Shown: piece after piece, positions 51,509 to 60,083 of the stretch | Layout: every line of letters begins with the position of its first letter | Numbering within the stretch: position 1 is the stretch's first letter | From: Flectonema sp. DT1601 | Taxonomy: Eukaryota > Euglenozoa > Diplonemea > Diplonemida > Diplonemidae | Assembly: GCA_964019425.1 (NCBI GenBank) | Contig: OZ025828.1 | Location: forward strand, 186,001-250,000 | Length of the DNA: 64,000 nt | Reading direction: 5' to 3' | Program-made: the position numbers and the translations under genes | The notes under the pieces: model-generated | Databases searched by the model: none | Told to the model about the DNA's origin: nothing | What the model saw: the letters and a program-made list of their open reading frames with translations, nothing else

Positions 51509-54500
51509 TTAAATCTTGGTAAGAGTTGGAGCAACTTTGTCATTGTCATTGGCATTATTGGCCTCCAGCTCTTGCATAGAAGTGAGGAAGTTGTCGCTAT
51601 CGGTTTTGTTATTTTGTTGCTTTCGGTAGATGGTGAAGGCAACCAAAGCACCACCTAAGCACAGGGAAGCAACAACACCAACAATAATGTATACAATGTT
51701 ATTGCTGCTGCTGCTACTGCTGCTGCTGTCATTGCTGCTACCCTTTACCACCTTGTCTTCTGTTGGTGATTTGAGAGATTCCATTCCGTTTCCAACAGGT
51801 TCCATTATCAAAGTGCTCCCGTCACCATTGTCTCTAAGTAGACCAGCACCGTTACCTGACTCAGTTACCGCGGTATTCAATACAGCAGCACTCTCGTCAG
51901 TGACCTCGACTTCAACGAACATCCCGGAATCTCCAACAGACTGCAGGTCCTTGGTTGAGCTCACACCGTGTCCGAGAGTCTTCACTTCCCTGTTTTTACT
52001 CAACTCCTTTTCAAACAATTCAGTGTTCCACGATGAAGGAATAGAAGTACCCCACTTCTCTCTCACATCCTTAGCAGGAACAATGTTGTCTTTCATCAGA
52101 CTCCCAACGTACTTGATCATCACATTCGATGACTCCGATTCTTTTGTAACTCGCATGATGGTTCTTCTTAACTTTCTTAGAAACCTCTTCGGGTTTTCCA
52201 TAATCTTTGAATACGATCCCTTGAATGACAGACGGAACGGTTTCCTTTTGCTGTTTGTCTTCCCCTGGCTCCCCACTACTTCATCATCCCCACCCGAGGT
52301 CTCGCTCTCTTTGCAGTGGAGCCCCTTGGAATTGCAGCAACCCATCTTGTCCTCCTCACTGAGAAGGCCCGCATCAGCTCGGCAGTCAACTGAACACGCG
52401 ATGTTCTCTTCGTTGCAACACCACTCAACCTGATCGCTTCCCCAATCAGACATTGCCTTCGAATCGCTGAAGCAGTCGAACTTCTCCGTCGCACAACCGA
52501 CACCGTCACTCAGACAACAATCCATTCTCGTCAGCTCATCCCACGACGCACGTTCTGCACGCATTACTTGGCACTTCTCGTTCACCTTCACATCCGCTGC
52601 CGCAACATCCGGACAACGAACTCCCTTCACAAAGCAGCACCAATCCGATTGTTCTTCACTCCAAGCAGCAGCAGTCTTCTCACTCCACTCGCAATCGAAC
52701 GCATCCACGTCAACAACGCATCCGACTTGAAACTTCTCACAGCAGTACGCAGCCTTCTTCTCCTCCCACATCGTCACGTCCACAACCGAAGTCTGCAACA
52801 ATCCCTCAGCGTTCTTCACAATCTCCATCGACGCATCATCAACACTGCAGTCATACATTGCAATTGGACATCCCACTTGTTTTTCTTCACAGCACCACTT
52901 TCTCTGAGCAAATCTCCATCCCTTTGGGTCTGATCTGCAGTCAAACTGATCCTTCTCGTCTTCCTTGCAGTACCTACCAGTCTTCTCACAGCAATACCTC
53001 ATCTCTTCTAGAGAAGGTGATTTCACAGAATTGTAGCAACTGAAAGTCTTGCATCCCAACGGGTTCCATTTCGACACCGACTCCGCAAGACACTCCGACT
53101 TCTCTTCAATTTTCTCGCACGATGGTCTGCAATCCTTGCTGCACACCTTCTGCCCCTTCGCATCACACTTGCACGTCTGCTGGCATCCAGTACACGAGTA
53201 CCCCTTCTTGCATGTTCTACCTGTTCCACACAACACTACATCGTTTGTCTTCAGGTCACACTTCTCATCAATTTCAGGAGCAATACACTTCACATTACCT
53301 CCTTCAACAGAACAATACTCACCTTCTTTACATGAAGACGGGTTGCATCTGATTGCGTTACTCTTTACACAGAGCCATTCTTTCGAATTCACATTTCTCG
53401 TACACTTCGTTCCTGCAGGGCAATCAGAACTACGATCCATTGAAATAATCCTTCCACTGTCAATACGACAGACGTCATCTTCTGAGAGCATCGATTTCAT
53501 ACAACTACCAGGGAGGTTAATATTGTCTTCCTTCGTAATACATTTCAATGATGATAAACAAATATCATATTCACATGATGGTTTGAATCCTCCACAAGAC
53601 TCTCCTTCTTTAGATCTCTTCACACAAACCATTTCAGTTCCACACTTCCCTGAACTCATGGATTGTGTACGACAGAATTCTACTTCTCCGCAGTCATCGT
53701 CATTCTTACAATTCATCTTACCGCTCATTGGAACACATTCTGGATAAGAAGCCTTGTCTCCCTTCATCATCTCACAAACATGTCCGTCACGGCACTTCAT
53801 GCTTGCACAGTCAGATGCCGGAGCCATGGAGGAAACACATTCTGGGTAAGCTCCGTTGTGGCCTTTCATCATTTCGCAGACGTATCCGGTTTGGCACTTC
53901 ATACTTGCACAGTCAGATGCTGGAGCCATGGAGGAAACACATTCTGGGTATACTCCGTTGTGGCCCTTCATCATCTCACAGACTTCTCCAGCACGGCACT
54001 TCATGCTTGCACAGTCAGATGCTGGAACCATGGAGGAAACACATTCTGGGTATACTCCGTTGTGGCCTTTCATCATTTCACAGACTTCTCCAGCATGGCA
54101 CTTCATGCTTGCACAGTCAGATGCTGGAGCCATGGAGGAGACACATTCTGGGTATGCTCCGTTGTGGCCTTTCATCATCTCACAGACTTCTCCAGCATGG
54201 CACTTCATGCTAGCACAGTCAGATGCTGGAGCCATGGAGGAAACACATTCTGGGTAATCTCCGTTGTGGCCTTTCATCATCTCACAGACTTCTCCAGCAC
54301 GGCACTTCATGCTTGAACAGTCAGATGCTGGAGCCATGGAAGAAACACATTCTGGGTATGCTCCGTTGTGGCCTTTCATCATCTCACAGACTTCTCCAGC
54401 AAGGCACTTCATGCTTGCACAGTCAGATGCTGGAGCCATGGAGGAAACACATTCTGGGTATGCTCCGTTGTGGCCTTTCATCATTTCACAGACTTCTCCA

Positions 54501-57500
54501 GCATGGCACTTCATGCTAGCACAGTCAGATGCTGGAGCCATGGAGGAAACACATTCTGGGTAATCTCCGTTGTGGCCTTTCATCATTTCACAGACTTCTC
54601 CAGCACGGCACTTCATGCTTGCACAGTCAGATGCTGGAGCCATGGAGGAAACACATTCTGGGTATACTCCGTTGTGGCCCTTCATCATCTCACAGACTTC
54701 TCCAGCACGGCACTTCATGCTTGCACAGTCAGATGCTGGAACCATGGAGGAAACACATTCTGGGTATACTCCGTTGTGGCCTTTCATCATTTCACAGACT
54801 TCTCCAGCATGGCACTTCATGCTTGCACAGTCAGATGCTGGAGCCATGGAGGAGACACATTCTGGGTATGCTCCGTTGTGGCCTTTCATCATCTCACAGA
54901 CTTCTCCAGCATGGCACTTCATGCTAGCACAGTCAGATGCTGGAGCCATGGAGGAAACACATTCTGGGTAATCTCCGTTGTGGCCTTTCATCATCTCACA
55001 GACTTCTCCAGCACGGCACTTCATGCTTGAACAGTCAGATGCTGGAGCCATGGAAGAAACACATTCTGGGTATGCTCCGTTGTGGCCTTTCATCATCTCA
55101 CAGACTTCTCCAGCAAGGCACTTCATGCTTGCACAGTCAGATGCTGGAGCCATGGAGGAAACACATTCTGGGTATGCTCCGTTGTGGCCTTTCATCATTT
55201 CACAGACTTCTCCAGCATGGCACTTCATGCTAGCACAGTCAGATGCTGGAGCCATGGAGGAAACACATTCTGGGTAATCTCCGTTGTGGCCTTTCATCAT
55301 TTCACAGACTTCTCCAGCATGGCACTTCATGCTTGCACAGTCAGATGCTGGAACCATGGAGGAAACACATTCTGGGTATACTCCGTTGTGGCCTTTCATC
55401 ATTTCACAGACTTCTCCAGCATGGCACTTCATGCTTGCACAGTCAGATGCTGGAGCCATGGAGGAGACACATTCTGGGTATGCTCCGTTGTGGCCTTTCA
55501 TCATCTCACAGACTTCTCCAGCATGGCACTTCATGCTAGCACAGTCAGATGCTGGAGCCATGGAGGAAACACATTCTGGGTAATCTCCGTTGTGGCCTTT
55601 CATCATCTCACAGACTTCTCCAGCACGGCACTTCATGCTTGAACAGTCAGATGCTGGAGCCATGGAAGAAACACATTCTGGGTATGCTCCGTTGTGGCCT
55701 TTCATCATCTCACAGACTTCTCCAGCATGGCACTTCATGCTTGCACAGTCAGATGCTGGAGCCATGGAGGAAACACATTCTGGGTAAGCTCCGTTGTGGC
55801 CTTTCATCATTTCACAGACTTCTCCAGCATGGCACTTCATGCTAGCACAGTCAGATGCTGGAGCCATGGAGGAAACACATTCTGGGTAATTTCCGTTGTG
55901 GCCTTTCATCATCTCACAGACTTCTCCAGCATGGCACTTCATGCTTGCACAGTCAGATGCTGGAGCCATGGAAGAAACACATTCTGGGTATGCTCCGTTG
56001 TGGCCCTTCATCATCTCACAGACTTCTCCAGCATGGCACTTCATGCTTGCACAGTCAGATGCTGGAGCCATGGAAGAAACACATTCTGGGTAAGCTCCGT
56101 TGTGGCCTTTCATCATCTCACAGACTTCTCCAGCACGGCACTTCATGCTTGCACAGTCAGATGCTGGAGCCATGGAAGAAACACATTCTGGGTATGCTCC
56201 GTTGTGGCCCTTCATCATCTCACAGACTTCTCCAGCAAGGCACTTCATGCTTGCACAGTCAGATGCTGGAGCCATGGAGGAAACACATTCTGGGTATGCT
56301 CCGTTGTGGCCTTTCATCATTTCACAGACTTCTCCAGCATGGCACTTCATGCTTGCACAGTCAGATGCTGGAGCCATGGAGGAGACACATTCTGGGTATG
56401 CTCCGTTGTGGCCTTTCATCATCTCACAGACTTCTCCAGCATGGCACTTCATGCTAGCACAGTCAGATGCTGGAGCCATGGAGGAAACACATTCTGGGTA
56501 ATCTCCGTTGTGGCCTTTCATCATCTCACAGACTTCTCCAGCACGGCACTTCATGCTTGAACAGTCAGATGCTGGAGCCATGGAAGAAACACATTCTGGG
56601 TAAGCTCCGTTGTGGCCTTTCATCATCTCACAGACTTCTCCAGCACGGCACTTCATGCTTGCACAGTCAGATGCTGGAGCCATGGAGGAAACACATTCTG
56701 GGTATGCTCCGTTGTGGCCCTTCATCATCTCACAGACTTCTCCAGCAAGGCACTTCATGCTTGCACAGTCAGATGCTGGAGCCATGGAGGAAACACATTC
56801 TGGGTATGCTCCGTTGTGGCCTTTCATCATTTCACAGACTTCTCCAGCACGGCACTTCATGCTTGCACAGTCAGATGCTGGAGCCATGGAGGAAACACAT
56901 TCTGGGTATGCTCCGTTGTGGCCTTTCATCATTTCACAGACTTCTCCAGCATGGCACTTCATGCTTGCACAGTCAGATGCTGGAGCCATGGAAGAAACAC
57001 ATTCTGGGTAAGCTCCGTTGTGGCCTTTCATCATTTCACAGACTTCTCCAGCACGGCACTTCATGCTTGCACAGTCAGATGCTGGAGCCATGGAGGAAAC
57101 ACATTCTGGGTATGCTCCGTTGTGGCCTTTCATCATTTCACAGACTTCTCCAGCATGGCACTTCATGCTAGCACAGTCAGATGCTGGAACCATGGAGGAA
57201 ACACATTCTGGGTAATTTCCGTTGTGGCCTTTCATCATCTCACAGACTTCTCCAGCAAGGCACTTCATGCTTGCACAGTCAGATGCTGGAGCCATGGAGG
57301 AAACACATTCTGGGTATGCTCCGTTGTGGCCTTTCATCATTTCACAGACTTCTCCAGCATGGCACTTCATGCTAGCACAGTCAGATGCTGGAGCCATGGA
57401 GGAAACACATTCTGGGTAATCTCCGTTGTGGCCTTTCATCATTTCACAGACTTCTCCAGCACGGCACTTCATGCTTGCACAGTCAGATGCTGGAGCCATG

Positions 57501-58153
57501 GAAGAAACACATTCTGGGTAAGCTCCGTTGTGGCCTTTCATCATCTCACAGACTTCTCCAGCACGGCACTTCATGCTTGCACAGTCAGATGCTGGAGCCA
57601 TGGAGGAAACACATTCTGGGTATGCTCCGTTGTGGCCTTTCATCATTTCACAGACTTCTCCAGCATGGCACTTCATGCTAGCACAGTCAGATGCTGGAGC
57701 CATGGAGGAAACACATTCTGGGTAATCTCCGTTGTGGCCTTTCATCATTTCACAGACTTCTCCAGCACGGCACTTCATGCTTGCACAGTCAGATGCTGGA
57801 GCCATGGAAGAAACACATTCTGGGTAAGCTCCGTTGTGGCCTTTCATCATCTCACAGACTTCTCCAGCACGGCACTTCATGCTTGCACAGTCAGATGCTG
57901 GAGCCATGGAGGAAACACATTCTGGGTATGCTCCGTTGTGGCCTTTCATCATTTCACAGACTTCTCCAGCATGGCACTTCATGCTAGCACAGTCAGATGC
58001 TGGAGCCATGGAAGAAACACATTCTGGGTAAGCTCCGTTGCTGCCCTTCATCATCTCGCAGACCTGCCCAACTCCACAATTCATAGTGCTGCAATCAGCA
58101 TTAGGCTGACTGTGAACTATGGAAGCTACCAATCCAAATATCAAAATTCTCAT
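51509..58153 (-). CDS. Giant Cys-rich repeat surface protein (family copy C)
   Basis: This is a protein of about 2214 residues with the same plan as gene A: a signal peptide (MRILIFGLVASIVHSQ), 43 tandem 34-residue modules (consensus DCASMKCHAGEVCEMMKGHN, then GAYPECVSSMAPAS), the Cys-rich W-x-WCC region, one membrane span and a tail ending KVAPTLTKI. The frame is open upstream to an ATG at 58222. I chose 58153 because it restores the start shared with genes A and B and because a candidate acceptor (GCCATCTTTCAATACAG, ending 58173) lies between the two ATGs. Modules differ from those of gene A at nearly every variable position (EVCEMM for YVCKMM), while the following 2.1 kb is about 99.7% identical. 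Four positions vary within C: H/R/L after KC, A/D/V/N before YPEC, A/S at DC and A/V before PAS. A role in surface variation or adhesion is likely. Confidence 0.9.
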   Translation of the reverse strand: MRILIFGLVASIVHSQPNADCSTMNCGVGQVCEMMKGSNGAYPECVSSMAPASDCASMKCHAGEVCEMMKGHNGAYPECVSSMAPASDCASMKCRAGEVCEMMKGHNGAYPECVSSMAPASDCASMKCRAGEVCEMMKGHNGDYPECVSSMAPASDCASMKCHAGEVCEMMKGHNGAYPECVSSMAPASDCASMKCRAGEVCEMMKGHNGAYPECVSSMAPASDCASMKCRAGEVCEMMKGHNGDYPECVSSMAPASDCASMKCHAGEVCEMMKGHNGAYPECVSSMAPASDCASMKCLAGEVCEMMKGHNGNYPECVSSMVPASDCASMKCHAGEVCEMMKGHNGAYPECVSSMAPASDCASMKCRAGEVCEMMKGHNGAYPECVSSMAPASDCASMKCHAGEVCEMMKGHNGAYPECVSSMAPASDCASMKCRAGEVCEMMKGHNGAYPECVSSMAPASDCASMKCLAGEVCEMMKGHNGAYPECVSSMAPASDCASMKCRAGEVCEMMKGHNGAYPECVSSMAPASDCSSMKCRAGEVCEMMKGHNGDYPECVSSMAPASDCASMKCHAGEVCEMMKGHNGAYPECVSSMAPASDCASMKCHAGEVCEMMKGHNGAYPECVSSMAPASDCASMKCLAGEVCEMMKGHNGAYPECVSSMAPASDCASMKCRAGEVCEMMKGHNGAYPECVSSMAPASDCASMKCHAGEVCEMMKGHNGAYPECVSSMAPASDCASMKCHAGEVCEMMKGHNGNYPECVSSMAPASDCASMKCHAGEVCEMMKGHNGAYPECVSSMAPASDCASMKCHAGEVCEMMKGHNGAYPECVSSMAPASDCSSMKCRAGEVCEMMKGHNGDYPECVSSMAPASDCASMKCHAGEVCEMMKGHNGAYPECVSSMAPASDCASMKCHAGEVCEMMKGHNGVYPECVSSMVPASDCASMKCHAGEVCEMMKGHNGDYPECVSSMAPASDCASMKCHAGEVCEMMKGHNGAYPECVSSMAPASDCASMKCLAGEVCEMMKGHNGAYPECVSSMAPASDCSSMKCRAGEVCEMMKGHNGDYPECVSSMAPASDCASMKCHAGEVCEMMKGHNGAYPECVSSMAPASDCASMKCHAGEVCEMMKGHNGVYPECVSSMVPASDCASMKCRAGEVCEMMKGHNGVYPECVSSMAPASDCASMKCRAGEVCEMMKGHNGDYPECVSSMAPASDCASMKCHAGEVCEMMKGHNGAYPECVSSMAPASDCASMKCLAGEVCEMMKGHNGAYPECVSSMAPASDCSSMKCRAGEVCEMMKGHNGDYPECVSSMAPASDCASMKCHAGEVCEMMKGHNGAYPECVSSMAPASDCASMKCHAGEVCEMMKGHNGVYPECVSSMVPASDCASMKCRAGEVCEMMKGHNGVYPECVSSMAPASDCASMKCQTGYVCEMMKGHNGAYPECVSSMAPASDCASMKCRDGHVCEMMKGDKASYPECVPMSGKMNCKNDDDCGEVEFCRTQSMSSGKCGTEMVCVKRSKEGESCGGFKPSCEYDICLSSLKCITKEDNINLPGSCMKSMLSEDDVCRIDSGRIISMDRSSDCPAGTKCTRNVNSKEWLCVKSNAIRCNPSSCKEGEYCSVEGGNVKCIAPEIDEKCDLKTNDVVLCGTGRTCKKGYSCTGCQQTCKCDAKGQKVCSKDCRPSCEKIEEKSECLAESVSKWNPLGCKTFSCYNSVKSPSLEEMRYCCEKTGRYCKEDEKDQFDCRSDPKGWRFAQRKWCCEEKQVGCPIAMYDCSVDDASMEIVKNAEGLLQTSVVDVTMWEEKKAAYCCEKFQVGCVVDVDAFDCEWSEKTAAAWSEEQSDWCCFVKGVRCPDVAAADVKVNEKCQVMRAERASWDELTRMDCCLSDGVGCATEKFDCFSDSKAMSDWGSDQVEWCCNEENIACSVDCRADAGLLSEEDKMGCCNSKGLHCKESETSGGDDEVVGSQGKTNSKRKPFRLSFKGSYSKIMENPKRFLRKLRRTIMRVTKESESSNVMIKYVGSLMKDNIVPAKDVREKWGTSIPSSWNTELFEKELSKNREVKTLGHGVSSTKDLQSVGDSGMFVEVEVTDESAAVLNTAVTESGNGAGLLRDNGDGSTLIMEPVGNGMESLKSPTEDKVVKGSSNDSSSSSSSSNNIVYIIVGVVASLCLGGALVAFTIYRKQQNNKTDSDNFLTSMQELEANNANDNDKVAPTLTKI
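53716..58096 (-). repeat. 102-bp coding tandem repeat array C (43 units)
   Basis: There are 43 units without length change. A higher-order unit of seven modules (714 bp) is duplicated nearly exactly: about 53900-54613 and 54614-55327. Shorter pieces of the same order recur further right. The modules nearest the C-terminus (RDGHVCEMMKGDKASYPEC) are shared with gene A. Confidence 0.95.
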
Positions 58154-58172
58154 TATTTGCAGTTGTTGAAAG

Positions 58173-58190
58173 CTGTATTGAAAGATGGCT
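58173..58190 (-). promoter_or_regulatory. Candidate splice acceptor deciding the start of gene C
   Basis: CCATCTTTCAATACAG ends 20 bases before the ATG at 58153. The equivalent site in stub B reads ATCATAACACAG. After this cut the ATG at 58222 is absent from the transcript. Confidence 0.45.
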
Positions 58191-59246
58191 TGAGGAAGTT
58201 TAATTTTACAGAAGATGGACATAAATAGCTGTCGTACTTACTTACAAATCTGCAGGTCTCTTCAATGATGTTACTCTGATTGTGTTCTTTAACTATTGAG
58301 GTGTGAAGTATATTTATAAGAAAATGAATAAAAACGATCTTGAAAAGAAGCCACCTCAAAGAAAGTGTTTTACAAGTTTTTTGTTAGCTATGCTGTTATT
58401 AAATCATTGAGAAAGTTTTGAATTCCTAAACGTAATCGAGGATATTATTATTTTGCAACTTAGTTAGCATCATTAAATTTAGTAAAGGAAAGTGAGACAG
58501 TTTCCTAACATCTAGGTAGAGGATGAAATGTCCTCATATAAAGTTAGTTAGTATTAATAATTATCAATCAATCAAACAAGTTGGTTTCGGGTTAAGATTC
58601 AACAAGCTTTCTTCGGACCATTCCCCTTACCCAGCCCTCTTCAGCAAAAAAAGAAAGGGGGACACTGCCGTATCAGGCCTGTCTTACTCATCGCGTTTGC
58701 CCTTCTCAGCCAAGGGAACCACGTCAACATGGTTATTTCTTTTACCATTTAAAACAGTCCCCCTATATAATTACTAGTGTACAAGGAATACCAACAAAAT
58801 GAGTGGGGCTGAGTTATGTTTATGGGGGGATGAATAATAAGAAATAAAAAGGTTCCACTCATGCTCAGACAGTACTCTATAGAGGTGTCCGAGTCTCGGG
58901 GCACCGCCAGACGTTCGAAGACGCTTCTTTCGGCACATGGATGCAGTATTGGTAGCCCGCATCAGTTAGGACCCAATCGTGAAGATTGTAGTTTCATAGT
59001 ATTCGCTGGAAGTGATCGACCTCCAGCCTCCACTTGGCCCAGAGGCTAACGGGTTGTTAACAACTAAAGAAAATAAAAAAGAAATGATCTGGGAGTGGGG
59101 GTAAGGTGAAAAATAAAAAATCTTCTTTCTTTCATATAAATCTTTCTTTAAAATACGACCACATGTGCCATATGCCCACATTCCACGAAAGAAAATAGAA
59201 ACCCCCAGAACAGTACCGAGGATCGTTCACCACTGTTGTCAAAAGC

Positions 59247-59318
59247 ATTATACGTAGTGCCAGGCCTTATGCTTATACTACTTGTCCCTTTTTAGGCCTT
59301 CATCAGTAAGTTTTAAGG
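59247..59318 (-). repeat. Dispersed sequence with hammerhead-like core, copy 2
   Basis: The minus strand reads CTGATGA (59306-59300), then a perfect AGGCC...GGCCT stem, then GGCACTACGTA where copy 1 has GAAACTACGTA. Shared with copy 1: ACTACTYGTCC and TTAGGCC on the plus strand. Confidence 0.35.
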
Positions 59319-59682
59319 GACTTAGTTCTAAGATAGAAATCCATCGGAGCTCGCAAAGTTGGGTTTCCGTAGCTTTCACCACGTTAATGACAAGTCATGT
59401 GATTGATAGTTGATGAAAATTATAATAAAACGGCAGTGGAGAATTACAGCATGGAAAGGCATCCAAACGTCAATCATAATAAGGTTTTACAAAAGAGAAG
59501 ATTTCGGCACTTCGCTTTCAATCACTTTTTGCACCTGAGAAGGAAATATGAAAAGAGAATAAGGCATTACCTAAACAAGCTGAGATCAACTAAAAGAAGT
59601 ATCTACACTGTAGATGGGTGCAGATTACTTCCGCGTGCACAGGGATTGGGCCAGGCCCGTTTCATGTCGACTAGACACAGGC

Positions 59683-59755
59683 GGGGGTTAACTGTTCGAG
59701 TTTGTACGTAAAATACAAATGAATTGTATCATAAACAACATACCGATAATTTAAT
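59683..59755. repeat. Dispersed repeat, copy 3
   Basis: It matches 8827-8899 over 73 bases with a handful of differences, then ends abruptly at the ATAATTTAA junction. This short copy gives one boundary of the repeat. Confidence 0.75.
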
Positions 59756-60083
59756 TCTGTTCTTTATTTTTATTTCATTTTCGGTGACATAATTTCTTTT
59801 ATGCACGTGAGAAGACGAGCAGACACTGGCGGGGGGGAAAGGGCGGGTAGGGAATACCAAATGGGGATGGGTGTTTGATGAGAATACGACCCAGTTAAGG
59901 GAATACGAATAAAGCAATGTAATTAAACACTTAATTTTAATTAATAAACAATTGTTAAGAGTGTGTGAGCGAACACACATCTTCTTTTCTAAAAACACCA
60001 TCAAATAAAAGATAAATTAAAAATCTTGAAATAAAGCAAGAGGAACAACACACGCACACTAAAAACAATATTTATGATTTATG

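Larger units (their letters stand above)
58223..60083. other. 1.9-kb accessory intergenic region with element remnants
   Basis: 58246-58320 is the family upstream region. 58560-58670 holds a sequence whose minus strand reads CTGAAGAGGGC...GGTCCGAAGAAAGC, similar in layout to variant hammerhead-like ends. 59247-59318 is the second copy of the hammerhead-like repeat, and 59683-59755 is the third dispersed-repeat copy. Short frames here (for example 59403-59711 plus, basic, RRKYEKRIRHYLNKLRSTKR) are unrecognised and may be decayed element parts. Confidence 0.5.

Noticed and set aside
58154-58222. Upstream ATG extending gene C by 23 residues
   Set aside because: The shared family start is MRILIF at 58153, a splice-acceptor-like AG lies between the ATGs, and the extension would bury the signal peptide.
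53663-58228. Many plus-strand frames of 65-538 codons antisense to gene C
   Set aside because: Same cause: every frame repeats with the 102-bp period.
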